NCBI GenBank assembly: GCA_964634255.1
Contig: CAZWJC010000005.1
Location: 5,349 to 69,348, forward strand
Length of the DNA stretch: 64,000 nt
Reading direction: 5' to 3'
Source: MWDV01 sp964634255
GTDB taxonomy: Bacteria; Verrucomicrobiota; Verrucomicrobiia; Limisphaerales; MWDV01
Position numbers and translations under genes: made by a program
The notes under the pieces: model-generated
Told to the model about the DNA's origin: nothing
The model's database searches: none
The model's input: only the letters and a program-made list of their open reading frames with translations
Shown: positions 18,598-28,435 of the stretch, in pieces
How positions within the stretch are numbered: position 1 is the first letter of the stretch
How the letters are laid out: each line of letters begins with the position of its first letter

Positions 18598-18893
18598 TAC
18601 TCTTCGATACCGTTGATATTCTCGACGTGCATGCGCACCGGGAGGGAGCGACACGGGCACGTTCCGGGGAGTGGTTGGACCGGAATGATCCATCCTTCCC
18701 GCGCCCGTCCGGGCGCGAATCCCACTAAGGAGAGTTTCGCATACCCCGCCATCGACCGCCATCCCACAAATTGATTACAACCTAGAGGATCGTAGGTGGC
18801 TACGCCGCGTAGCCAATTACGCCAAGACGCACCAGGGACACAGGTAAGTGACTTGAGCCAAAACGACAACCGTGGCAGGCTGGGTGCGTTGTG
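18598..18893. other. Divergent promoter region between CotH protein and sensor kinase, with two hairpins
   Basis: These 296 bp carry the upstream regions of two divergent genes. Two perfect hairpins are visible: CGCGCCC-GTCC-GGGCGCG at 18700-18717 and TGGCTACG-CCG-CGTAGCCA at 18797-18815. Neither has a T-run. They may be repeat relics or regulator-binding sites; no promoter could be assigned with confidence. Confidence 0.5.
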
Positions 18894-21800
18894 ATGCTGA
18901 ACCAGTCACCTCTCGCGATTTGCAGGTTTCCTTGCTGCGTGTGCTTCGTCCTGCTGCTGGCCGCCGCCCAAGTGGAAACGCTCTCCGCGGTGACTCCAGA
19001 CCCGGCTGCGAATCTGGTTTTCCGCTCGTGGGACACCGTGGCGGGTCTGCCGCAAAACTCTGTTACCGCCATGACGCAGACACGCGATGGCTACCTTTGG
19101 TTGGGCACGCGTGATGGGTTGGCGCGTTTCGATGGCGTGCGTTTCAAGGTGTTCGGCTTGGAGGAAGGGCTGCATAGCGTAGATATCCAAACGGTGTTGG
19201 AAGACCGTCAAGGCACACTGTGGATTGGTTCCTACGGCGGCGGATTGGCCAGGTTGCGTGACGGCCAGGTCGAAGTCGTGCCGGCGGCCACGCGCAGTGC
19301 GGGAAGTGACATCGTCACTGCCTTGGCAGAAGACGCGACGGGCCGCCTTTGGGTTGGGACGCGGGCGGGGATTCGCTTCCTGCAACACGGGCGGCTCGTT
19401 GAGGACGCAGCGTTCGGGAAGGCGGCTGAGGCGCCCATTCGCTCCTTGCTGTTGGACCGGCGCGGCACCATGTGGATTGCCACCTCCGGCGAGGGACTCC
19501 ACGAGTGGCGTGACGGACAACTGTCGCTTACTAAGGGGCCGTTTGCTGATCCGCGCATTGGGGCGCACTGCATGCTTGAAGATCGGCAGGGGAGGTTCTG
19601 GGTGAGCATCGGCAACGGGATAGTCCTCTGTCGACAGGAGAGCACGTGGCGGGTTTACAGTGAAACCAACGGTTTGCCGTGGGCCTACATCAGTTGTCTT
19701 GCCGAGGACGCTGACGGCACGGTTTGGGCGGGATCGCTGGATAACGGGCTTTACTATTTCGACAACGATCGCTTCCGGGTCGTTCGGGCAAGTGATGGTC
19801 TGTCCGCCGACGACATTCGGAGCCTGTTGCTCGATCGGGAATCCAACCTCTGGGTGGGGACTCGGACCGGCGGACTGAATCGTCTCAACCGACGTAAGTT
19901 ACTACACTCCGGAGTAGCACAGGGATTGACGAATGACTATACGCGGTCGGTGGCCCAGACGACGGACGGGACTTTGTGGGTCGGCACGACCGGCGGGGGC
20001 ATCTATCAGGGCACGCCGCTGGCACTCCTCCCGTTTCGTCCCGACACTGGGGGGATCATCTATGCGCATGTCGAGTCGGTACTCGCGGCGCGGGACGGCA
20101 GCGTGTGGTGGGGAGCGGCGGTCGGTTTGTTGCGGTGGCAAGACGGCCGATTGACGCACTGTATCACAAACGAGCCTTGGATACAGTCCTCCTCCGTGAC
20201 CGCGATGCAGGAGGACAATGCGGGCGGTCTGTGGCTCGGAACGCTGCAGGGGCGCTTGTTGCACTGGCGGGGCGACCGGTTTGAGGAATTTCCGTTGCGT
20301 GTGGCCCGCGGCTCCATCACTGCACTGGCGACGCAAGCTGACGGCTACCTCTGGGTTGGATCCAGCGGTGGGGGACTCCGTCGAATCCGGCAAGGAGACG
20401 ACCAGGTTTTTTCAGTGACGAATGGCCTTCGCAGTCCCTCCATCCGCACCTTGCACCTCGACTCAGAGGGCGTGCTCTGGATCGGTACGGCGGGCGGTGG
20501 ATTGAGTTACTGGAAGGATGGATCGGCTACCAGCTTCACCGAGATCCAGGGCCTCGGGGCACGCACGGTGTCCCAGATTATCGAGGACGACTTCGGCCAT
20601 CTCTGGCTGGGCACGAGTCGTGGCATCATCAAAGCGAGGAAGCACGACCTTACGGAATGTGCCGCCGGGCGGCTGTCGTTTGTGCATACCCGCTCCTACG
20701 GCGCCAACGATGGGATGCCAGCCGAGGAATGCTCCGGCGGTTTTTGCCCCGCGGGGCTGAAGATGCGGGGCGGGCTGCTGTGCTTCTCAACCGTGAAAGG
20801 CTTGGTGTTCGTGGATCCCCGGGCAGAATCAACTACAGCGCCAACGCCTGATGTGATGTTGGAGGATGTGCTCGTTAATGGAAGGGTACTCCCCATTTCA
20901 ACTGAAAGCACCCCAGGCAACGGTGGCGCAGCGGGTCTTTCCAAGCGGGCTGGGCGGGTCGTGCCGCCTGGCGATCGTTCGATTGAACTGCACTACACTG
21001 CCATCCAGTTCAAGTCGCCGGAGCGCGTCGGCTTCCGCTACCGGTTGGAGGGGGTGGATCGCGATTGGGTGGAGGCGGGACCAAGGCGGGCCGCTTACTA
21101 CCAAGGGCTGACGCCTGGCGATTACATATTCCGGGTGAAGGCCTGTAATGCCGAGGGTGTGTGGAGCGATCAGGAAGCGTCGGTGGCAATCAGCGTGCAG
21201 CCGTTCTTCTACGAGACCTGGGTCTTCGTGGCCAGCGTCGCGGTGGTGTCGGCGAGCGTCATCGCTGGTGCCCTGTGGCTCATGGTGCGACGACGCTATC
21301 AACGCCGATTGGCGCGGCTGCAAATGCAGCATGCCGTCGAGCGTGAACGTCTGCGCATCTCCCAAGACATGCATGACCACGTGGGCGGCATTCTCACGCA
21401 AGTGTCCCAGTTGACCGACATGGGGCGGGGTGAAACCGAGGAGCCGTCCATCCGTAGCCGGTTTGAACGGATCGGCGGCCAGGCTCGCGTGGCGGTGCAG
21501 GCCTTGGACGAAATCGTGTGGGCCACCAATCCCAAGAACGACAATCTCGCCAGCTTTGTCGAATACGTCAGCCGGTTCACCGACGAGTTTTTCGAAGGCA
21601 CCGGGATCCGTTGCTGGCAGGAGGTGCCGACCACCTTGCCCAGCCTCCCGTTGCGGGCGGATGCCCGGCACAATGTTTTCCTCGCGGTGCGTGAGGCGTT
21701 CAACAATGCGCTCAAGCATTCTCAAGCCACCGAAGTCTGGCTGCGGCTGGCGGTGGAGGGGGAGCGCGTTATGCTGGAGATCGCCGACAACGGATCTGGT

Positions 21801-21950
21801 TTTACGCCGCAGGCGGTGGCGCCCGGCGGCAATGGATTGCATAACATGCGGGTGCGCCTCGAAGAGGAGGGCGGGCGTATGGAACTGACCAGCGCACCGG
21901 GACGCGGCACAACCGTGCGATTCGTTTTTCCGGTGACCGCAGCGACATGA
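18894..21950 (+). CDS. Sensor histidine kinase with periplasmic two-component propeller domain
   Basis: The product has 1018 aa. After a signal or anchor segment (residues 1-30) comes a long Reg_prop beta-propeller (about 35-640) built from repeats such as DGYLWLGTRDGLARFDG and GTLWIGSYGGGLARL. A Y_Y_Y domain follows (about 690-775; FRYRLEGVDRDWVEAG), then one membrane helix (about 776-800), a HisKA_3 dimerisation segment with RISQDMHDHVGG (His827) and an HATPase domain (REAFNNALKHS, ADNGSGF, GNGLHNM, GRGTTVRF). The layout is that of polysaccharide-sensing regulators: the propeller binds a glycan fragment outside and the kinase signals inside. It lacks the receiver and AraC domains of Bacteroides hybrid sensors and instead pairs with the response regulator starting 55 bp downstream. 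Start at ATG 18894; GTG 18891 is one codon earlier. Confidence 0.92.
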   Translation: MLNQSPLAICRFPCCVCFVLLLAAAQVETLSAVTPDPAANLVFRSWDTVAGLPQNSVTAMTQTRDGYLWLGTRDGLARFDGVRFKVFGLEEGLHSVDIQTVLEDRQGTLWIGSYGGGLARLRDGQVEVVPAATRSAGSDIVTALAEDATGRLWVGTRAGIRFLQHGRLVEDAAFGKAAEAPIRSLLLDRRGTMWIATSGEGLHEWRDGQLSLTKGPFADPRIGAHCMLEDRQGRFWVSIGNGIVLCRQESTWRVYSETNGLPWAYISCLAEDADGTVWAGSLDNGLYYFDNDRFRVVRASDGLSADDIRSLLLDRESNLWVGTRTGGLNRLNRRKLLHSGVAQGLTNDYTRSVAQTTDGTLWVGTTGGGIYQGTPLALLPFRPDTGGIIYAHVESVLAARDGSVWWGAAVGLLRWQDGRLTHCITNEPWIQSSSVTAMQEDNAGGLWLGTLQGRLLHWRGDRFEEFPLRVARGSITALATQADGYLWVGSSGGGLRRIRQGDDQVFSVTNGLRSPSIRTLHLDSEGVLWIGTAGGGLSYWKDGSATSFTEIQGLGARTVSQIIEDDFGHLWLGTSRGIIKARKHDLTECAAGRLSFVHTRSYGANDGMPAEECSGGFCPAGLKMRGGLLCFSTVKGLVFVDPRAESTTAPTPDVMLEDVLVNGRVLPISTESTPGNGGAAGLSKRAGRVVPPGDRSIELHYTAIQFKSPERVGFRYRLEGVDRDWVEAGPRRAAYYQGLTPGDYIFRVKACNAEGVWSDQEASVAISVQPFFYETWVFVASVAVVSASVIAGALWLMVRRRYQRRLARLQMQHAVERERLRISQDMHDHVGGILTQVSQLTDMGRGETEEPSIRSRFERIGGQARVAVQALDEIVWATNPKNDNLASFVEYVSRFTDEFFEGTGIRCWQEVPTTLPSLPLRADARHNVFLAVREAFNNALKHSQATEVWLRLAVEGERVMLEIADNGSGFTPQAVAPGGNGLHNMRVRLEEEGGRMELTSAPGRGTTVRFVFPVTAAT

Positions 21951-22004
21951 GATCGTTCCGGGCTAACACAAATGTGGTATGGTGCATCAACCGTTGCGCG
22001 GTGT

Positions 22005-22676
22005 ATGACTAGCCGCAAGTTGAACAAATCCATTCAAGTCGCCTTGGTCGAAGACGACGCCGGCGTGCGGGCCAACCTGGCAAAGATGATCGACAGCGCG
22101 CCTGGGTTCCGGTGTCAGGCGGCGTACCCCGACGGGGCTGCCGCGCTCGCTGGCATTCCCGCCAACCGGCCGGATGTGGTCCTGATGGATATCAACTTGC
22201 CCGGAATGCTCGGGCCGGAATGCGTGCGGCGGCTCAAGGGGGTTGTGCCGGGCTTGCCGGTGATCATGCTCACCGTGTACGACGATAGCGAGCAGGTCTT
22301 CAAATCACTGATGGCTGGGGCCACCGGTTACCTGCTCAAACGGACACCCAAGGAGAAACTGCTGGAAGCCATTCGCGAGGTTCACGACGGCGGCGCGCCG
22401 ATGTCCCGGCAAGTGGCCCGGCGTGTGGTGCAGTTTTTCCAAGGGATCGACCAGATGCCCGGGCCAAAAGATGCACCGCGCGCTCCGGAGATGGCGACGC
22501 TGACGGAGCGGGAAGAGCAAGTGTTGGCCGGCTTGGCCAAGGGTCATCTCTACAAGGAAATCGCGGATCAACTCAACATCAGTTTCGAGACGGTGCGCAC
22601 GCACGTGCGCAGCATCTACGAGAAGCTGCATGTCCACAGCCGCACCGAGGCCGTGCTGAAGTACTTCGGCAGGTAG
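22005..22676 (+). CDS. NarL/LuxR-type response regulator
   Basis: The product has 223 aa. The N-terminal receiver domain has acidic pocket residues in VALVEDD, the phospho-acceptor Asp62 in VVLMDINLPG, and the switch residues in MLTVYDD and LLKRTPKEKL. The C-terminal LuxR-type helix-turn-helix (about 155-220) reads LTEREEQVLAGLAKG and EIADQLNISFETVRTHVRSI. It is the cognate regulator of the HisKA_3 kinase immediately upstream. The start at 22005 is chosen because the receiver begins about 11 residues later. Its targets are unknown; the neighbouring secreted-protein genes and the 29-kb glycan cluster are the natural candidates. Confidence 0.93.
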   Translation: MTSRKLNKSIQVALVEDDAGVRANLAKMIDSAPGFRCQAAYPDGAAALAGIPANRPDVVLMDINLPGMLGPECVRRLKGVVPGLPVIMLTVYDDSEQVFKSLMAGATGYLLKRTPKEKLLEAIREVHDGGAPMSRQVARRVVQFFQGIDQMPGPKDAPRAPEMATLTEREEQVLAGLAKGHLYKEIADQLNISFETVRTHVRSIYEKLHVHSRTEAVLKYFGR

Positions 22677-22829
22677 GCTGTTGCCGAAGCGGTCGTTGCC
22701 GGCCACCCAATCAACCATTCGAGACTCGCCTCTCGGACTTCAAGTCAAGGGGGAGAAATGGTTGTGCAGGCGATGTTGAGCACCGAAGTCGCGACCATGA
22801 ACGACGTTTGGCCCGTGAGGCTGATGGAG

Positions 22830-24395
22830 CTATGCAGTGTAGCCAAAGGCACGGCAATAGGGGACGAGCCGGCTTTGGTAAGGTGCGAGTGCCTCTGCGT
22901 ATCGTTCCCAGCGGCCGATCGCCCGCCGGTAAACCGGCTGGGTAACGTCGTGATAGGTGGGGGCAAACAGGAACTTGCGCCTGGCGGTCTCGTAATAACG
23001 AGTTTGGTTGGGGTGCCAGCTTAAGCCAAGGAACTCCGTGATGCGCTGGCCCTCCGCCTCCAAGTTGCCCACCACATCCTCATAGCGCGTTTCAATCCAG
23101 TTGAAGCCGCCGAGTTCGCGCAGGCGCAACCACACATCCATCAAGTCGCAGTAATGTTTGGTCGTGCGTTCCAGGCTTAGGAAATTGGCGTTGGTCAGGT
23201 TGAGCGTGATGTTGAGAAAGAAACAACTGATCACCACGTCGCGCGGATCGCGGAGGGCAATGATCACCTTGAGTTCAGGAAAGACCCGCAGCCATGCCGG
23301 AAGGGAAGCGGTTGGCGACGGGTTCTTGTCCAGCAGCACACGAGTTTGCGGTGTGGCTGGCGCTTCTCGCAGCAGACTTTTCAGGTAACGCTCTCGCAGC
23401 GTTTCACGCCGCCCCATGGGAATCGCGTCAAGGGTTTCCAGCCGACAGGCGCGATCGTCCTGAGGTGGGGCGATGCCGTGGAGAACCTCGCGCGTGAAGG
23501 CGTCGGACTCATCAAAAGCCAGCACTTCGGGATGCGCGTCCAGGATTTGCTCGATTAACGTGGTGCCGCTACGCGGGTGGCCGCCCAGAAACGCGGGTTG
23601 CCAGGCGGAGGCGAGGGCGGCGGGCCCTTCATTTTGCCACCGCTGTAGGATTTCGGGAGTCAGCGCGGCAAGCATCTCGCGGCGTCTTCGCTCTCCGTTG
23701 TCGTAACCTTGTTCGAGCAGGGTCACGTCGGTGATCCGACGCATCTGCGCCTTGGCCTCGCAAAGCCAGTGCATCGCTTCGGAATACTGGCCGAGCTGAT
23801 CCAACACCACGCCCAGGAGATGCCGGCTGGCGTATTGAACATACGGGTAGCGAGGGCCGTCCTTGATCAAATCCCGCAAGGCTATCTCGGCCTCGGTATC
23901 CCGCTTTTGACGGTGGAGCAGGAAAGCCCGGAAGTAGCGCGCCTGGTCATCACGCGGATGCCGTGCGAGGCAGGCCTCGACGCATTGCCAGGCTTCGCTC
24001 AACCGACGTTCTTTCTCGAACCAGACGGCCAGGCTGATCTGCGCGTCTACGGAAGCGGGGTCGGTGGCGACGGCGCGCTCGAAAGCAGCGCGGGCTTGGT
24101 CGAGGTGGCGCAGCCCTTGGTACTGCTGGCCAATCATGACTAGCAACGCGGTGTTGTTGGGGGACAACTGCTGGGCGCGTTGGTAGGCCGCGTCAGCTAG
24201 GGCAAAATCCAGTTCGCCGCCGGCGGCATTGCCCAGCTCAAACCACAATTCCGCGATCGCCGGGTAACGTCGGACGAGGTCCTGATAGGCTGCCAATGCT
24301 GCCCCCGGTTGGCCGCCGAGCAACAGCCGCTGGGCTTGCTGCCAACGGGCAACATCGCGGGGTGAACGCCGCAGTTGGACGAGGTCTCCGGGCAT
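22830..24395 (-). CDS. TPR-repeat sulfotransferase
   Basis: The product has 521 aa. The N-terminal half (about residues 10-230) is a run of TPR helices (AYQDLVRRYPAIAELWFELG, AYQRAQQLSPNN, AFERAVATDPAS). The C-terminal half is a PAPS-dependent sulfotransferase of the Sulfotransfer_3 type, with the 5'-phosphosulfate loop GGHPRSGTTLIEQIL (about 269-283) and the 3'-phosphate-binding ALRDPRDVVISCFF. Such proteins transfer sulfate from PAPS to a protein tyrosine or a glycan; the TPR part would choose the partner. No signal peptide is seen, so it acts in the cytoplasm. Its substrate is unknown. Start at ATG 24395 (a GTG lies one codon upstream). It is convergent with the response regulator across 153 bp. 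Confidence 0.9.
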   Translation of the reverse strand: MPGDLVQLRRSPRDVARWQQAQRLLLGGQPGAALAAYQDLVRRYPAIAELWFELGNAAGGELDFALADAAYQRAQQLSPNNTALLVMIGQQYQGLRHLDQARAAFERAVATDPASVDAQISLAVWFEKERRLSEAWQCVEACLARHPRDDQARYFRAFLLHRQKRDTEAEIALRDLIKDGPRYPYVQYASRHLLGVVLDQLGQYSEAMHWLCEAKAQMRRITDVTLLEQGYDNGERRRREMLAALTPEILQRWQNEGPAALASAWQPAFLGGHPRSGTTLIEQILDAHPEVLAFDESDAFTREVLHGIAPPQDDRACRLETLDAIPMGRRETLRERYLKSLLREAPATPQTRVLLDKNPSPTASLPAWLRVFPELKVIIALRDPRDVVISCFFLNITLNLTNANFLSLERTTKHYCDLMDVWLRLRELGGFNWIETRYEDVVGNLEAEGQRITEFLGLSWHPNQTRYYETARRKFLFAPTYHDVTQPVYRRAIGRWERYAEALAPYQSRLVPYCRAFGYTA

Positions 24396-24571
24396 CACTC
24401 AAGATTCCTCGGGCACGGAGTCCCAGCTCCCGGGGGGTCGGTAGGTCGCAGTTTGGAGGCTTCCCATCGTTGGGAGAGCCGTTGAACCACACCGCGAAGG
24501 CTTGCTTAACATCGGATGCAAAGGCTGCCGGAAGCCTGGACACTTTTCAACTAGCGAAGCAATCCGTACAG

Positions 24572-24604
24572 AAAGCGCGGCCGGGAATTGCTTCCCGGCC
24601 GCGC
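24572..24604 (-). terminator. Rho-independent terminator of the LamG/Ig protein gene
   Basis: A perfect 13-bp stem (GCGCGGCCGGGAA at 24575-24587, TTCCCGGCCGCGC at 24592-24604) with a 4-nt loop lies 17 bp past the stop codon. On the minus strand it is followed by TTTCTGT. Position, stem strength and T-rich tail all fit termination of the minus-strand gene ending at 24622. Confidence 0.88.
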
Positions 24605-24621
24605 GATCTGACCCAACCAAA

Positions 24622-27600
24622 CTAAGGCTTTGCGCGGAAGAACAGGTTCGGCTCCGTGGGCAGGAACGGATAGGGCGAACTGGTCGAAACCGGCGTCCAC
24701 GTGGCGCCCGTATTGAGCGTCGGCGCACTTTCGAGCGTGCCGAACGGCCAGGTGATCGTGTAACCGATGCCGGGCGTGCCGAAGTCATATCGCAACTTCA
24801 AGGCGGCGGTATCCACCAGCGCATCGCTGGCGTACACCTGCCCGATTTCAGCTTCGGTCAGCACCCGGCTGTAGATGCGGAAGTCATCCATCAACCCGTC
24901 GTAGCGCTTCCAGTACCCGTCGTGGGATCGGCCGAGTTCGATTTGTTGGGTCGCGGGCCATGCCCACGCGGCCGTGTTCGGATTGCTGGCGGCAAGTGCG
25001 CCATCAATGTAAATGGCTACCAAGCCGCTGGCCGACTGATCGTAGGTGACGGCCACATGATGCCAGAGGTCGTCGGGCAGGTAGCCGGCGGAGAAGGAAT
25101 TGGCTCCTCCAGAACATTGCACGAAAATGGCGCCGGCGTCATTCAGCGTAATTACCGTGCCGGAACCGGTCCGCCGGTCCATCAACATCGCCGCTTCAGC
25201 CCCCGGGCCAGGGATGCCAGCCACGTTCCCATTGAAACGCATCCAGAACGAGATGGTGCCGGTCGTTGAGTTAAAGTCCGCGTCTGCGGGAATGCGGATC
25301 TGGCTGCTGACGGCCGTGGAGAACTGTTGAACGCCCGAACGCGTGCGAGGTGTCGTGGCGGCATCGGTGCTGGCGGTGGTCCATGTCGTGCCGTAGTTGT
25401 AACCGTGATGCGGCGTGCCGGCGGGTTTGACATCCTTGATCACGCCACCCGGCGTGAGGGTGAGCCCGAGTTTGGCGCCGGTGCCGACCATGAACAGTGC
25501 GTTGATTTCACTCTGGCTGAGGGCGCGGTTGTAAACGGTCGTTTCGTCGAGTTGGCCGTAGAAATTGCGGCCAGGGCTACCAGGTTGGTTGCCCCCGAAG
25601 CCCGGAGGCGAGCTGATCGCCAAGGCGGCGTGAGTGGCGGTATTGACGGCTGACTTCAGAGTGGTTCCATCCGACATGTAGAACGTTGCCTTGGTAGGCT
25701 CGACCACCATGGCGCAGAAGGTCCAGACCTCGGCGGGCACAAACAGACCAGAGCCCCAACCCCACTGACCACCCTTCCAATGATAACGCAGCTCGCCTGG
25801 GGTGGGAGAGGTATCGTCGTTGAGGTGCATGCCGCCATCGCCCAGCCAGGCGGGCCAGCTTAAGTCGCCCGTGGTGAACGCCTCGGCGCGCTTCATCCAG
25901 CAGGTCACGGTCACGGTGTTCACGTTTAGCGGAAGAGTCGGCGCGCTGACAAATCCCGGGTTCATGCCCACCGAAAGGTTGTCGGTTTCAAGACCCGGTT
26001 GGGTCGGCGGACGCGGTCCCACCTGGTTCGCCACCGCGCCTCCATTGTGTTTGCCAGCCCAAGCTTTACCCAACGTGCCGCTGTTGACCGCAGAACCGGG
26101 GTAGGCCGGCTCGTTGAATCGCAGGTACTCCAGCGGGCTGTCGCTGCCGACGAGCGTTGCGTAGGGGGTCGTTCGGGCCGCGTTCGTTCCGTTCTGGTAG
26201 CGGGTCAGGAGTGCACTGGCCGGGAGTGCCGCGCCGTAGATTCCCAGTTCGTCCACGGAACCGCTGAAGGTCCAGCCACCCAAGCCACGGTCGCCCACGA
26301 TGATCGGGGCAGCCGTGTTGGGAACGATGCGAATGAGAGCGATTTCTTCGGGAGTAATGGCGACGCCATCCTGCCGCGTCACAGTCGTCGCAGCCAGGAC
26401 CCCGTTCACGTAGAGGGTGGGGGCGGTGCCGTCATAAACCACGGCGACATGGTGCCAGACTCCCGCCGTCAGGAGGCCGTCGGCGGTTGTGTAGTAGTAG
26501 TAGAAGGGAGCGCCGAGGTCCGTACCCACCAGGAAGCGCAAACCGGTGCTGTTCTGACGGAGCGCCCAGCCGTTGCGGTCATTCGTGTTGCTCGGGTTTT
26601 CGCCGTTGATCATGGATTGCACGATCAACCCGGTGCCGGCCGCAGCGGGCTTGATCCAGCATTCCACGGTGAATGCTCCGCTCGGGTTCAGACTGGCGTT
26701 ATAGGGCACCGTAACCTTGCCGCCGCTCAATGTTGCCGCCGTCGCGGCGTCGCCTACCAACGCACCGGCGTCACCATGGACTGCGCTTCCAACGTACACA
26801 CCATCACCCGCAGCGCCGAGACTCCCGCTGTTCAAGGCGGGATCCGGCAGGATGCTGGTTTCGCCATAGCGGAACCAGAGGAGCGGCTTGGTTTGCACCA
26901 CGACAGACTCATAGGCGCCGGCGGGGGTCTTGACCGTGAGCGTGGCAGAGGCACTGGCTGTCGGGCCGACCGGATTGCTGACTTCGACGGTGTAGGTGCC
27001 TTGGTCGTTGCTGGTGATGCTCGGAAGCGTCAGGGAGGCATTGGTGGCGTTCGGAATGGTCTGCGTATCCTTCTTCCACAGATAGCTGAGCTTACCACCA
27101 CTGGCGGCCACACTGAAGGTTGCCGGGTAACCGACGTAGAAACTCTGCGAGATCGGCAGTTGCGTGATTTGAGGTTGAACGACCGGAACCACCGTTACGG
27201 CGGCGACCGCACTTGTGATCGCGCCGGAGGCGTTCGTTACCACGACATCATAGTTGCCAGCATCCTCTGCGACGGCAACGCTCCTACTGAAACTGGCGTC
27301 CGTGGCGTTGGGAACGGAAACGCCTCCCTTGCGCCACTGGTAAGCGAGCGGGGGTGTGCCAGAGGCCAGCGCGTTGAGAGTAAATGGATCGCCCGCAAAC
27401 AGAGGCGGCGGCGGCGCTTGTGGATTTTGCTCGATGAGCGGCGGGTTGCTGCCGCCGGGAGTGTACTCAATAAGGATGGCCGCGAGGGTGGAACGCTTGC
27501 TATCCGCCTTGGGCAGACCCTTTAGCTGTACCGTATTCCCGCCAGTGAGCGTGGTAACCACGGAACTCACAGTGCTGGTGCCCCAGAGGCCATTACCAAA

Positions 27601-28140
27601 TGATACGGGGGAGTTGTTGAGGTATTGGAGATTGTTGGTGACGCCGGTGGTTGTCAACACGGCGTCCACAAAGCCGGCGGCAGCGCCATCATCGGTGGAG
27701 GCAATGGTGGTGATCGTGAAGCTGCTGGCGAAGGCGCGAAAACCTGTCAGCGTGACCGAGTATCCATAGTCCGTGTCATCCAAGTAGCCGTAGATGACCT
27801 GATCTTCACCCGGGGTGGTGGGGATGGCGGCGTAAATACTGTAGGTGTTCTTGGCCGACCAAGCGAGTTTGAGTTCGCCTCCGCTTGGCAGGGTAAAAGC
27901 TCCACTGGTCGAGAACGCGGTTTGTCCGGAGTCAAAGACCGAAGGGGCGTTGTACCAACTGGCCAACGGGATGCCGAAGGCGGAGGGCTCGGTAAGGGGG
28001 GCGTAAGGAGTGCCACCCCAGTTGTCCTGGAAATTGATGCCGACTTGGGCCGCCTGGCTGGCACCCAGCATCAGCGCCGCTGCCGGAACCGCTAGCACGG
28101 TCTGCTTCAGCAGGCGGTTCGAGAGGAGTTTTCTTTTCAT
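24622..28140 (-). CDS. Secreted LamG/Ig-like multidomain protein
   Basis: The product has 1172 aa with a signal peptide (MKRKLLSNRLLKQTVLAVPA..., cleavage after ASQA). An N-terminal domain of about 200 aa is unrecognised. Two Ig-like domains follow (about 235-315 and 320-405; LAYQWRKGGVSVPNATD, TYTVEVSNPVGPTA). Three LamG/concanavalin-type domains come next (about 436-640, 680-880, 930-1100), each with the pattern FTVECWIKP / WHHVAVVYDG-TAPTLYVNG. The tail ends NLFFRAKP. LamG folds bind carbohydrate or protein ligands. No catalytic residues are visible, so this is probably a surface glycan-binding or adhesion protein. It is transcribed alone, with its own terminator. Confidence 0.85.
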   Translation of the reverse strand: MKRKLLSNRLLKQTVLAVPAAALMLGASQAAQVGINFQDNWGGTPYAPLTEPSAFGIPLASWYNAPSVFDSGQTAFSTSGAFTLPSGGELKLAWSAKNTYSIYAAIPTTPGEDQVIYGYLDDTDYGYSVTLTGFRAFASSFTITTIASTDDGAAAGFVDAVLTTTGVTNNLQYLNNSPVSFGNGLWGTSTVSSVVTTLTGGNTVQLKGLPKADSKRSTLAAILIEYTPGGSNPPLIEQNPQAPPPPLFAGDPFTLNALASGTPPLAYQWRKGGVSVPNATDASFSRSVAVAEDAGNYDVVVTNASGAITSAVAAVTVVPVVQPQITQLPISQSFYVGYPATFSVAASGGKLSYLWKKDTQTIPNATNASLTLPSITSNDQGTYTVEVSNPVGPTASASATLTVKTPAGAYESVVVQTKPLLWFRYGETSILPDPALNSGSLGAAGDGVYVGSAVHGDAGALVGDAATAATLSGGKVTVPYNASLNPSGAFTVECWIKPAAAGTGLIVQSMINGENPSNTNDRNGWALRQNSTGLRFLVGTDLGAPFYYYYTTADGLLTAGVWHHVAVVYDGTAPTLYVNGVLAATTVTRQDGVAITPEEIALIRIVPNTAAPIIVGDRGLGGWTFSGSVDELGIYGAALPASALLTRYQNGTNAARTTPYATLVGSDSPLEYLRFNEPAYPGSAVNSGTLGKAWAGKHNGGAVANQVGPRPPTQPGLETDNLSVGMNPGFVSAPTLPLNVNTVTVTCWMKRAEAFTTGDLSWPAWLGDGGMHLNDDTSPTPGELRYHWKGGQWGWGSGLFVPAEVWTFCAMVVEPTKATFYMSDGTTLKSAVNTATHAALAISSPPGFGGNQPGSPGRNFYGQLDETTVYNRALSQSEINALFMVGTGAKLGLTLTPGGVIKDVKPAGTPHHGYNYGTTWTTASTDAATTPRTRSGVQQFSTAVSSQIRIPADADFNSTTGTISFWMRFNGNVAGIPGPGAEAAMLMDRRTGSGTVITLNDAGAIFVQCSGGANSFSAGYLPDDLWHHVAVTYDQSASGLVAIYIDGALAASNPNTAAWAWPATQQIELGRSHDGYWKRYDGLMDDFRIYSRVLTEAEIGQVYASDALVDTAALKLRYDFGTPGIGYTITWPFGTLESAPTLNTGATWTPVSTSSPYPFLPTEPNLFFRAKP

Positions 28141-28435
28141 GGTTACAGAGGTATTGGGGAGGAGACGTTGGAATCTCTGTTCGTTTGTTATTGCCTGGTT
28201 TGGTTCAAAGTTGCCCTCGTCGGCGACAAACGGCGTCGCTGGGTCTGGGCAAATCTATGCAACCTCACCACAAACTCGCCGCGAGGGCCATACCACAAAA
28301 GGGGGAGGACGTCGTGCGTGCGTGCGCTCCCTAAAATGGGGGATGCACAAGATCACCTTTATGTCCTATAACAACGCCCACATTCGCCAAAGTGCCGCGG
28401 TGCGCTGACCGTGACGGTTCATTTGGCCAATACCG
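28141..28435. other. Divergent intergenic region, no gene seen
   Basis: These 295 bp lie between two divergent start codons and should hold both promoters. Short ORFs here have no family features. A small inverted repeat GCGAC/GTCGC near 28220-28235 is the only structure noticed. Confidence 0.4.
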
